A stretch of DNA of 64,000 bases. It comes from Azolla caroliniana. Lineage: Eukaryota; Polypodiophyta. Under the pieces are notes generated by a model that made no database searches, was not told where the DNA came from, and saw nothing but the letters and a program-made list of their open reading frames with translations. Positions 9,561 to 20,300 of this stretch are shown here, piece after piece. Location of the stretch: NCBI GenBank assembly GCA_043228905.1, contig JBHGNT010000003.1, positions 19,530,001 to 19,594,000 of the forward strand, given 5' to 3'. Position 1 is the stretch's first letter, and each line of letters begins with the position of its first letter. The translations under genes were made by a program, and so were the position numbers.

Positions 9561-12386
9561 ATGGAGTCCATCAGCAAGCAAGAATATATGCGTGTTCTCT
9601 CCGTGCTCGAAATGCTAACAACCAAATTCGTGGCACTAGAGCATGAAAATCAAAGATTGCTGGGAGACCAAATTCGTGGCTCTAGAGCATGAAAATCAAA
9701 GATTTCGAGCCTTCTGGAACGCCTCAATGGAGCTAAGTATTTCACAAAGTTAGATCTTCGAGGTGCTTACAATCTTGTTCGAACTCGTCCTGGGGATGAA
9801 TGGAAGACTGCTTTTCGTACTCGCTATGGCCATTTTGAGTATACAGTGATGCCATTTGGTCTCACGAATGCACCAACAGTTTTCCAACATATGGCGAATG
9901 ACATTTTTCGAGATTTCCTCGATATTTTCGTCATAATTTACCTAGATGATATCTTGATCTACTCAAAAACTCAAGAGGATCATGATATACACGTTCGACA
10001 AGCTTTTCAACGGTTGCGTGAATATGGTCTCTATGCAAAATTGGAGAAGTGTAGATTTGACCAGCGTCAAGTGGAATTTTTGGGGTACATAGTCTCTTCA
10101 CATGGCATCTCTATGGATCCAGCAAAGGTTCAAACAGTTTTGGATTGGCAAACACCACAGTCTGTGCGAGATGTACAATGTTTTTTAGAGTTCGCAAACT
10201 TTTATCGCAAGTTCATCAAAGATTATTCAAAGATCGTATTGCCTCTCACTCAACTGACATAGAAGAATCAACCATTTGTGTGGAGTATAAATGCAAACTC
10301 TGCATTTGAAGGATTAAAGCAAGCATTTACATCCGCACCAATTTTGATGCATGTTGATCCATTGAAGCGCTTTATACTGGAAGTTGATGCATCTGACTTC
10401 GCACTAGGAAGCGTATTATCCCAGATTAGCAATGATGGCCAACTACACCTTGTGGCTTTTCTTTCACGGAAATTCGAAGCTGCAGAAATCAACTATGAGA
10501 TTCACGACAAAGAGCTTCTTGCCATTGTGGATTCTTTTCAACAATGGCGTCATTTTTTGGAGGGTTCGTCTCAACAAATCATTGTCTATAATGATCACAA
10601 AAATCTAACGTACTTCCAAAGTGCTCGAGTCTTGAGTCGTTGACAAGCTCGTTGGGCGCAGTTTTTAACTCGTTTTGATTTCGTAATTCTATATCGCCCT
10701 GGGATGCAACAAGGCAAAGCAGATGCTTTATCTCGGCATTCATATATGGAACTTCAACCAGGAGAGGCCGCATTTGAAAGTCAGAAGCAAATCCTCTTGG
10801 GTCCTAACCATCTACGACTAATGGCTTTTCATGCTATAGACACACCCGAGGATTCAAGTCTTCTAAACTCCATTCGGGAGCATATTGAGACTGATGAATT
10901 CGCCCAAGATATTCTGAACCATATTATCCCAGATTGTGCTTCTTGTTCACAATCTCAAAATCCTCGTCAAGACTACAACCAGTTCAATTGGCATGATGGT
11001 TTACTTTTTCGACAAAATCTCTTATATGTGCCTGATGGTCCTTCTCGACTCCAAGTCTTGCAACAATGTCATGATACACCAATGGTTGGACATTTTGGCA
11101 TCCACAAGACTTTGGCGTTAATTTCTCGAAGGTATTGGTGGCCACGACTTCGCCATTTTGTTACGGATTATGTTCATAGTTGTGATACATGTTGCCGATC
11201 CAAAAAACCTCGACATCATCCATATGGCTTATTACAGCCAATGCCTATTCCTGAGAGTCCATGGAAATCTATTTCATTGGACTTTATTACGGATCTACCA
11301 CCTTCCAAGGGTTTTGATTCTATTCTCAAGGTAGTAGATAGTTTTACCAAGATGGCACATTTTCTTCCCTGCACAAAGGCCATTACGAGCCAAGAGACAA
11401 CCGAGTTACTCATGCGAGAGGTGTTTCGGCATCATGGTCTTCCTGATGATATTATCAGTGATCGGGGTCCCCAGTTCATCTCAAAATTTTGGTGGCACAT
11501 GTTCAAACTCTTACATACTTCTTGCAAACTCTCTTCTGGCTACCATCCAGAAACTAACGGACAGATTGAGCGCACCAACCAAACAGTAGAACAATATCTT
11601 CGTTGTTTTGTCAACTATCAACAAGATGATTGGGTTGATCTATTACATTTGGCGGAATTTGCTTACAACAACTCAGAACATTCTTCTACTGGATAATCCC
11701 CATTTTTTGCAAACATTGGGTACCATCCTCGTTGGACTATGCTTGAACATCCCGAACTCCCGACAAACCCGGCTGTTGAAGATCGGCTCACCCGACTCCA
11801 AGAAGTTCAAGATATCCTTTTGCACCATTTATGAGATGCTCAAAACACTCAAAAGAAGGTTGCCGATCGTCACCGACGTGATTCATCGACTACGTTTCAA
11901 GTGGGGGATCGAGTATGGCTTTTACAAGGTCGCATTAAAACAACCCGACCTTGCGGCAAATTGGATTATCAACGTTTTGGCCCATATGTGAAATCTAGTA
12001 AGATCAATGATGTGGCATTTCGCCTTGATCTTCCCCCTCATATGCATCTTCACCCGGTTTTCCATGTTTCACTTTTGGAGCCGTACACAACCAGCTCTAT
12101 TCCAGGCCGTCTTACATCTCCCCCACCTCCAATCGAAGTTTCTGATGGCTCCGAATATGAAGTTGCTGCCACTCTCGACTCCAAGATCGTTCGCAACAAA
12201 CTGTATTATTAGGTTGACTGGTTAGGTTATACACCTAATGATCAAACATGGGAACCTCTTGAGAATCTTGCTAATGCCTCCGAAATGGTTGCTGCATTTC
12301 ACAACAAATATCCTCATAAGCCAAGTCCGAAATCTTGTCTTCCGACTCGTGGAACTCGTCGTCGAAAAGGGGGGATAATGTCATGA
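9561..12386 (+). pseudogene. Chromovirus K gag-pol remnant
   Basis: Starts with a gag N-terminus (ATG 9561; LEHENQRLLGD) followed by a short duplication of about 38 bp. It then jumps into RT ([30 protein letters not shown] at about 9940), RNase H (LEVDASDFALGSVLSQ), an HHCC integrase N-domain (HDTPMVGHFG.., CDTCCRSK), integrase core (SLDFITDLPPSKGFD, SDRGPQFISKFWW, GQIERTN) and a chromodomain (EYEVAATLDSK, VDWLGYTPNDQTWEPLENL). From RT to the end one frame is kept, but it is broken by stops at 10260, 10641, 11694, 11832 and 12210. The frame reads through into the 3' LTR. Confidence 0.93.
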
Positions 12387-12761
12387 CGACATACATTTTG
12401 GCCTTACAAGGATTCGAGCCCAAGACGTCTTGGTCTATATGTTAGACCTTTAACCATTATACTAACATATATGATGTATAGTTATAATAAATGTATTATT
12501 AGTTATTACAAGACATTTAGAGTATTCCAGAACAATCTAGAGTATTCTAGAACATTCTAGGATATTCCATGATTATATTAAATATCATAAATATCTAGAA
12601 TATTCTAGAACATTCTAGAATACTCCATAAGGACCTATAAATAAGTGTCTATTCATTCATCACAACTCATTCGGTTCAACACCAGTTTGTAGCCCCTTAG
12701 CCTACTCTTTGTAATCCTTGCTCTCTTATAATATAAACTCTCTTTCCATTTCTAGTGTTCA

Positions 12762-12810
<49 letters not shown>

Positions 12811-12861
12811 TACCTTCTACTGTCATCTTATTTTTCTCTCTCCTATTCTCAAGTCACGACA
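12379..12861 (+). repeat. 3' LTR of chromovirus K
   Basis: 483 bp, TGTCATGACG to GTCACGACA, nearly identical to the 5' LTR apart from CT-tract length and a few substitutions and indels. Box B is better preserved here (GGGCTCGAATCC on the complement, 12409-12420). Confidence 0.95.
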
Positions 12862-12866
12862 GACTA

Positions 12867-13200
12867 CAATCGGATGTAGTGCATTAGATTTCAATTGAAA
12901 AGTCATTTATTAATATTTTTTATATGGAAAAAAATATAAATAAATAAATAACATTGAAAAAAGAAAAAAGAAAAGTGAATTTTTTACTTTAATCCAATGC
13001 ATTGTTTGGATTCTAGCTGTATAGACTAAAATACAATCTAGAGCGTCGTATTTTAGCTGAAAAATCCATTTTTTATTATTTTATGAATTTTTTTTAAATT
13101 ACAAAATTTTAAAAATCTTGGATTTTGAACTGAAATCCAGTGCATTGGATTGGATTCCAGTTGAAAATCCAAGATTTTTTATTTTTTCAAATTTCCAATG
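12867..13200. repeat. Palindrome array, right part
   Basis: Continuation of the array interrupted by K. It has a strong inverted repeat at 13114-13177 (arms of the type AATCTTGGATTTTGAACTG and CAGTTGAAAATCCAAGATT) and a weaker half at 12870-12905. Confidence 0.8.
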
Positions 13201-13303
13201 GGTTTTAGATTTGTTTGCCGACACAGGTATATAAAACTTGTCACATCAATTTAGATTAATGTTATAGTCTATTCTTCAATTTGATGCAACATGCGCATTA
13301 AAG

Positions 13304-13546
13304 ATGTTCAGGAACTCTATTGCATTAGAGAAGGACCCTAAGCAGGTTAATTTCATCAAAATGAGGATCCAAGGTATTTGGGACTGTCCTGATCAAGACC
13401 AAGAAGTTGGGGCAAAGCATATCAATGAAACTGAGATTTTCCAGATGACTTCTACAGAACCTATGGAACCTATAGTTAAAGAAGCAGGGGACCTTGTTGA
13501 ATTAGAAGACGTGTCAGAGTCTGAACATACTAACAATTCAACTTAA
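13304..13546 (+). CDS. Small unrecognised ORF
   Basis: 80 codons, from ATG to TAA. Its composition is balanced and acidic near the C-terminus (DLVELEDVSESE), unlike the AT-rich surroundings. After the stop the same frame stays protein-like (NETNEDNPYERANLEEKALPD), so this may be a broken exon of a longer gene. I recognise no family. An artefact cannot be excluded. Confidence 0.3.
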   Translation: MFRNSIALEKDPKQVNFIKMRIQGIWDCPDQDQEVGAKHINETEIFQMTSTEPMEPIVKEAGDLVELEDVSESEHTNNST

Positions 13547-13879
13547 GGTACCAACGAAACCAATGAGGACAATCCTTATGAAAGAGCTAATCTTGAAGAG
13601 AAGGCTTTACCAGACTTATTATTCAATTGAATGGATATGGCTTATTGTAAAATTTGAACAATATGAATTGTTAAATTTTGACGAAATATATAAGTTGAGG
13701 TTATTTATCATTTTCGTGTAACACTCATTGAACTTAGAGATTAAGTATAGTTTGTATGTGTACATGTTGTCTAAAGTCTCCTTTATCGTTTGAGGTATAT
13801 GGGAGATAAAATTATACTCTATCATTTACTCGTATGATTGGAATGTTATTGTAGACGAGTTTATTTATACATTGACGGT
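13547..13879. other. Unassigned AT-rich spacer
   Basis: Apart from a short tail of coding-like sequence to about 13630, nothing is recognised. Confidence 0.4.
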
Positions 13880-14558
13880 GTCGTAGTGTGAATCACACAC
13901 TACGTGAAATATGTAAAATACTATATCCGATTTAAAGTACGTATAATAAATAAAATAAAATATTAAAAGTATTTATTACATGCACAAGGCAAGATTTGAA
14001 CCTTGTACCTCCATGTAGACAAACCCCAACCTTACCATTTTATTTACACCTACCTTTATTAAAAGGAAAGTCATGCATTTTTTAGAATGCGTGAATACTT
14101 TATTTATAAGAAAAATGTACACCAATAAAAAATGACTTGTGCACATCTAGCGAGCATGAGCACTATATTTAGGAAATAAAAGCATGGTGTAATAAGGCAA
14201 CTCATGCACATTTAGTGTGCATGAACACTTTGGAAAAAGCATGAAGCTATGCTTAGCCTCTTCGATCCTTATATAAGGAGGAGAGAAAGATGTATGGGGG
14301 GTTGTTGCTTATTTTACAAGGGTGGATTAATATAATATAAACTTGGGATTCACGAATTTGCTAACTATTTTTTTTCCTCTCTTAATCTGAGTACTCACTA
14401 ATACACTATACTCGTGGAATTCACGAGGTTTTCATATCTTTCTTTCTTACAATATATTTCATATTCTTAATTGCCTTAGAATTTTCTTTCCTCCTAGTCC
14501 AAAACCTCAGCGGTTCCCACCCGACTCACGCAACGATCCGGCGCCGAAAGGCACGACA
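13880..14558 (+). repeat. Isolated LTR (family M)
   Basis: 679 bp from TGTCGTAGTG to AAGGCACGACA. It has an antisense box B-like GGTTCAAATCT (complement of 13992-14002), a TATATAAGG-like promoter near 14271 and a GC-rich 3' end (CGATCCGGCGCCG). The flanking pentamers (GACGG/ATGGT) do not match, so this may be a lone terminus of a truncated element. The following ATGGTGTCATG could be a decayed tRNA-primed binding site. Confidence 0.6.
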
Positions 14559-15060
14559 ATGGTGTCATGTATCACGTGTCAATGGAAATTTTCTCTTGAC
14601 ATAGTAGTATCTCTTAATTCCAAGGTTCACAATTTGCTTTAAGATATATTATATATAACTATACACACATAATTAGAAGAAGTCACTTATTCAATGGGGT
14701 ATGCTTTTTAGAATATGCACAAGGACTCATGGTACTATTATACTTGCGTTGACGAATATACCCCTATCTAAGATTTGGACAAAAACATGGTAGATAGATT
14801 ATACGTCGGATAATTTTGTTGACATGATATTAGTTAGTTCTATTTTTCACTATGCTTTCATAAACCACATACACATGCATCGTGTCTTTTTGAAATTTTG
14901 CTTAAATAAGGAATTTTTTAACATCTCACTAAGATATGAAAAAGAGAATGCAACATATTAACTATTTCAAATGACCCACTGTTCATTTATGTAGTCCCTC
15001 TCAATCTAATGTTCAGTGTTATCTCACAATATGCATCGGAGGTTGAAGTTTTCTTTCTGC
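14559..15060. other. Unassigned spacer
   Basis: AT-rich, with no clear coding frame or repeat. It may be the eroded interior of element N or M. Confidence 0.35.
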
Positions 15061-15645
15061 CCTTAGCATTTTGTTGACTTCAACTTTCCAACTTTCTCTA
15101 TCTTGGATAACTTCAACTACAAAACCTTCATGGTTTTAATTAGTTTGTCAAGTTGTGATTCTAATTCTTTTCCTTTCTCTACTCTTGCATGAGTAGTTGA
15201 TTCTTATTTTGGACAATCTCTCACAATAATATTTTTCGGGCTTTCAACACCCTCCTCCATCCTCAATGCCCCTCTTTAGAGTATAGGACAAGCCTTTGGG
15301 ACCTAGGGCCAATTGGACACAAGTCCAAATGTGCTTGTTCGATCATCTAGAAGGGTCCCTAGATCTTTTATAAATGATTTGTCCATTGTCTCGACGAACA
15401 AATCATCTTTCTCCGGTAGAAGGAGCTCTTGATTCCTTGTTGAGAACTTGTTGTACTTCTTTTCAAATTCTCTCAGTAATTTTGATACTAAGATACCTTT
15501 CTCTCCTTTCTTATTCCACTCAAAAAAGGTCTTCTACATGACTCTAGTGTAATCATCAAGCATATATTCATCTAATAATGGTTGATGAAACCCACTCCAA
15601 TCCACGTGGAATCTTTCTTGAAACTTTTTTACTTTTCCTTGAACC
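15060..15645 (-). pseudogene. Gypsy N: gag-like relic, left part
   Basis: Minus-strand translation gives a gag-like run: FHVDWSGFHQPLLDEYML, FFEWNKKGEKGILVSKLL, REFEKKYNKFSTRNQELLL, PEKDDLFVETMD, LGTLLDDRT. Several stops interrupt it. The frame continues into 26454-26720 once element C and one GAACC copy are removed, so C split this gene. Assignment to a Gypsy-type gag rests on overall pattern and the LTR next to it, not on a catalytic motif. Confidence 0.55.
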
Positions 15646-16085
15646 TGTCATAGACATATGCCACAAAGGAAGGTAGGGATTGAACCCAAGACCTCATGGT
15701 CTCTATTGGGCAAACCCTACCACTTGAGCTACATATGCATGCTTGTATTTAATTCAACTGCATATAGTGTAGATTGAACATTGGAAGTTCCTAGCTTACA
15801 TACATTCTCATTCTCTAGCTTGCATGCATTCTCTATTGCATGCATCCTCATGCGTACTCTATTGCATGCATCCTCATGCATACTCTATTGCATGCATCCT
15901 CATGCACTCTATTTCTAGCTGGCTTACATAACCCTACCCTCTTGTATAAATACTCATGTGCACCTTGATTCTAATCAAGGTGTACAACACAAGTTACAGA
16001 TTCTATAAGTTGAGTTCTTGTTCTTTTCCTCTCTCTTGTTCTCCAGTCTTATCTTCGTTCTACTCTATTATACTTGTCTGTGACA
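15646..16085 (+). repeat. 5' LTR of chromovirus C
   Basis: 440 bp, TGTCATAGAC to TCTGTGACA. TATA box TATAAA at 15945-15950. The first 90 bp are strongly tRNA-like on the minus strand: box A TAGCTCAAGTGG (complement of 15720-15731) and box B GGTTCAATCCC (complement of 15676-15686), resembling a tRNA-Ala-type gene. About 76 bp longer than the 3' LTR, because of extra GCATGCATCCTCATGC repeats at 15830-15905. Confidence 0.95.
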
Positions 16086-16087
16086 GT

Positions 16088-16098
16088 TTGTACACCTT
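16088..16098 (+). other. Putative self-complementary primer-binding site of C
   Basis: TTGTACACCTT starts two bases after the LTR and is the exact reverse complement of AAGGTGTACAA at 15977-15987. That copy starts 32 bases after the first T of TATAAA. The spacing equals that of K. The 3' LTR keeps the same 11-mer after its TATA box. Confidence 0.68.
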
Positions 16099-16113
16099 CC
16101 TTTTCTTGCTACC

Positions 16114-16868
16114 ATGTCCAGCTCCGTCGACAACCTAAACCAAATCATGGCAGCCTTGCAACAACTTCAACTGGAGAATGAAATCCTTCGGGAATCATTA
16201 CGAGAGTTGCAATCCGGCACTTCAAGAAATCCACTAGCCGCCGAGTCACAACCACCGTCGACACCTAGCCCGACCATGTCCTCTTCTCATCCATATGTCC
16301 TCGAACCAACCATTAGCCTACCCAACAAATTCAATGGCACGAGGGTGTATCTTCAACCAAATTCGGCTTATCATCTGATTACAGCCCCAACAGTATGCTA
16401 GCGACTTTTCTCGGGTTGGGCTTGTTGGCACGCTTCTCTCTGGGCCGGCGCAAGCGTGGTTTGCACCCTTGATCGAGACCTCATCCCCTCTCTTGGAGGA
16501 CTTCACCACTTTCATGGAGGAGCTCGAAACAACATTTGGCGAGACAGATTGGCGACGAATGGCACTCACAAAGCTTTATTCTGTCCAACAAGGTTCACGT
16601 CCTGCCTCGATCTACACCTCAGAGTTCCGCCAGATTACCTGCGATGTTAGTTGGGATGACCAATCCCTATGCGACCATTTCCGTCGTGGTCTCCGAAATG
16701 ACGTCAAGACTCTTCTCTTAAACTTCTCGGAGCCCACATCGTTGTCTCAGGTAATCTCCCAAGCTGTCCAGTGTGACAATCGTCTTTTCGAACTTCGTCA
16801 AGAAGAACGGTAGACGTGCAGGTCTTAGGCTTCTTCTTGGAACGCAACAATCACCAGGCCCTACTTGT
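16114..16868 (+). pseudogene. Chromovirus C gag, 5' part
   Basis: ATG 16114, coiled-coil start (MAALQQLQLENEILRESLR), then the capsid-like retrotransposon gag domain (SGPAQAWFAPLIE, FMEELETTFGETDWRRMA, YTSEFRQITCDVSWDD, DHFRRGLRNDVKTLL). A frameshift near 16340 separates the first 75 codons from the capsid region, and TAG at 16811-16813 follows QEER. Copia B1 interrupts the gene at 16868. Removing B1 and one CTTGT restores the frame to the CCHC region at 22310. Confidence 0.9.
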
Positions 16869-16957
16869 TGTTGAAGACAAGGCCGTCAATGCGGAAGATC
16901 AAATAGCATTCGATTCGAGTTGAGTACCTGCGTATGACAGTTTCCAAGATCGTGCAC

Positions 16958-16988
<31 letters not shown>

Positions 16989-17171
16989 CACAAAAGAATT
17001 TCTATTCAATAGAAACAATAATACAACCAACCTTACAAAAAGGTTACTAGGTCACTTTATATAGTGACAAACTTAGGGCAACTACCATTTATGCTAATTA
17101 CACAAATGGCCCAAACTTGAGCTATACAAAGGGATAGTGTGAATACGTCCATTATACACTTGTATTCGACA
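16869..17171 (-). repeat. 3' LTR of Copia B1
   Basis: 303 bp. On the minus strand it reads TGTCGAATAC to TCTTCAACA. It is preceded (minus orientation) by the purine tract ATTACGGGGGAG. A GA/CT microsatellite (16960-16983) lies near its end. Confidence 0.95.
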
Positions 17172-17365
17172 CTCCCCCGTAATGGGCGTATACATGGGTT
17201 ATCTAAGATTACAGGTATAAACCTAGGTTCTCGGACATATCAGTTTTTGTTCGGATCGGCAGGGTCCGAAGGCAGAAGACCGGACTGGTCGGGTCGGAAG
17301 AGTTGAAGCCGATCATTAAGGAACTGATGTCGGTTGTCTGAAACCATCCTGCGTTGTGTCCGGCT

Positions 17366-20300
17366 CTAACCGGATTGGTTTGTCGTTACGCCCATCTGAT
17401 GCCGAAGGGACCGAAAGCGGTCTGCCGAAAGACACTTGGTCATTCCATCTGCGACATTGTCGGTTGTGGATATTTTCTCTAGACCGATTTTCCCTGAAAT
17501 GACGCAGTCCCGAACGAAGTGATATCGAACGTCGATATGTTTGGAGGCGTTGTGGTGAACCGGATTTTTCGACAAGGCAACAGCACCTTGACTGTCGCTA
17601 TAGACAACTGGGGCCGAGTCATGGTCAACTTGTCGAAACGTGTGCGCCAGCCGGCCGAGCCACAAAGCTTCTTTTGCAGCGTCGGACGCAGCTACATATT
17701 CTGCTTCGGTCGTTGAGGTCGTTGTGCATTCCTGAAGTTTCGACTTCCACGAAATTGCTCCATTGCCGAATTTGAAGCAGTATCCAGTTGTTGATTTCCG
17801 ACTGTCTATACAGCCGGCGAAGTCCGAGTCGGTGTAACCGACTACGCCTGAGGTTGAGTTCGGACAGAAAAGAATGCCGTGGTCTTTTGTGCCAGCCAGA
17901 TATTTGAACACATGCTTGACTGCGTTCCAATGCGATCGGCCAGGATTGTGCATAAATCTGCTAACGACTCCTACGGCATGAGAAATAGCAGGCCGTGTCG
18001 CGACCATCAGGTACATAAGAGAGCCGACTGCCGGTGCATACGGTACCGACTTCATATCTTCCCCCTCCGGACCGGATGTCGGGCAGTCTCGCTGAGAGAG
18101 CCGAAGATTCATGGGGAGTGGGGTTGAAGCAGATTTGGCTGATTGCATGTTGAAGCGTTCCAAGACACGTCCGATATAGTCGGTCTGAGACAAAAAAAGA
18201 TGTCGTTTATCGCGATGCCGACTAATCTTCATGCCAAGTATGTGTCGTGCCGGACCGAGGTCCTTCATGGCAAACTTCAACCGCAATTGCCGAATGAGAT
18301 CGGCAAGTTCGCCTGCGTGGCGTCCAGAAATTAGCATGTCGTCCACGTAAATGATGAGGAAGATGGGTGATCCATCTTGAGCTGTGTTGGTAAAAAGACA
18401 ATGGTCCTCATCGCTTTTTGAGAAGCCGATCGATTGGATGAAGTCGTCGAACTTCTTGTACCATTGTCGCGGTGCCTGTTTGAGGCCGTATAGACTCTTC
18501 CTGAGTCGGCAGACTAGATGGTCTTGGCCAGGTGCCACGAAGCCTTTTGGCTGCTCCATATAAATTTCCTCTTCAAGATCACCATGGAGGAAGGCTGTTT
18601 TGACATCTAGCTGAATCAGCTCCAAGTTGTCGGCTGCCACTACGCCGAGTAGAAAACGAAGGGTTGTCATTTTCACCACTGGTGAAAAAATCTCGTCGAA
18701 GTCGACGCCATATTCTTGTCGGAAGCCCTTCGCAACTAATCTGGCCTTGTACTTTGGGGTGGTCGAATCAGACGTCTCTTTTAGTCGATAAACCCACTTG
18801 CAAGGAAGAGCACGTCGATTCTTAGGTAATTCGACCAGATCCCAAGTCTTGTTTGCCCGAATGGAGTGCATTTCCGACTCCATCGCCAGATGCCAGGTGG
18901 CTGAATCGACAGATGTCGATGCTTCTTCGTAAGACGTCGGTTCGCCGGCGTCGGTGAAGAAAATTCCAGGAGAATACCTCTCCGAAGGTTGCGACAGTCT
19001 CTCGGATCGTCGAGGTATGATTGGACTGGTCGTATCGGGTATCGAGGTCGGATGGTCCGAAAGCGAATTGTTCTGCTGTGCCGAGTCAGAGTTGTCCGAG
19101 TCGGTAGTGTAAGGTTCAGCTACCCGTGAAGCTGACCGTGTGTTAAGAGCGGGGCCTTCTTGAAGGGTCGGCACATCGGAAAATGTTACCCTTCGGACTT
19201 CGATCGGTGTTTCGACTGATGGATTCATAGCCGACTCGTTGAACACAACGTCCGAACTTCGAACGATTTGTCTGCGTTCGGGGTCCCAGAGTCGGTATCC
19301 CATTTCGCCGTCTGATCCATACCCAAGGAAAATGCATTTCCTGGACCGAGGTGCAAGTTTTCGGCGATCATCTTTCGGAATAAGGGCGTACGCCTCGCAT
19401 CCGAAGATCCTCAGCTTGTCGTAATTCGGCTTACTGCCGATCCATAGTTCCTGAGGAATTTGAAGTCCTAGAGGTCTACTTGGCGACATATTGATTATGT
19501 GTACTGCCGTGAGTAGAGCCTCTGCCCAGAAGCCATCCGACAGTCCGGAGTGTTGGAGCATGGAAACTATCCGTTCTTGGATTGTCCGATTCATTCGTTC
19601 TGCAAGCCCGTTTTGCTCCGGACTGTGTGGTGCCGTAAATTCACGTCGGATGCCGCGTTGTCGGCAGAATTTGATGAATTCTTCGGATTTGAACTCTCCC
19701 CCATTGTTGGTCCGAAAGCATTTCAGTTTTCGGTCGGTTTGATTTTCTACCATAGCGAGCCAATCGGAGAAGATCGAGAAGACACGATCTTTGGTGCGAA
19801 TTGGATAAGCCCACACCTTTCGAGTCGAATCGTCAATAAAACTGACGAAGTAAGAGGCACCGCCGAGAGACTGATGCGGCATTGGGCCACAGACGTCCGA
19901 GTGGACTAAATCGAGAGGTCTCGTTTCTCTTGGTGCTGATGTCGGGTGTGATGCGGCTGCTTGTTTGCCATACTGGCAATGTTCGCAAAATTGATGGTCG
20001 GAGAAGGAGAGTTTAGGGATGTATCCGGCTCTAGATAGATGCATAATGCCGGCCTTGCTGAGGTGTCCTAATCTTCTGTGCCATAGTGATGACACAGGAA
20101 TATCCACCAAAAACAGGTTACCCTCTCTGAGCGTAACATGTAACGGATACAGTGAGTGTATCTTGGGTCCTCTAGCAAGCAGGAGGTTCCCCCTGTGGAG
20201 TGTCCACCCTCCCGAAGAGAGACCGGCACGAATGCCGTCTTCATCTAGTTGTCCGACTGAGATCAATGGCCTTGAGAGCTCGGGTACATGTCGGACATTG

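Larger units (their letters stand above)
8976..12866 (+). mobile_element. Gypsy chromovirus K, complete ends, internally deleted
   Basis: LTR to LTR 8981-12861, flanked by the perfect 5-bp target duplication GACTA (8976-8980 and 12862-12866). It sits inside the palindrome array. Internal DNA is only about 2.9 kb because most of gag, protease and the RT N-terminus are deleted. A purine tract (AAAAGGGGGGATAA) precedes the 3' LTR. The coding region has several nonsense codons, so the copy is dead, but its ends and LTRs are well preserved. Confidence 0.95.
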
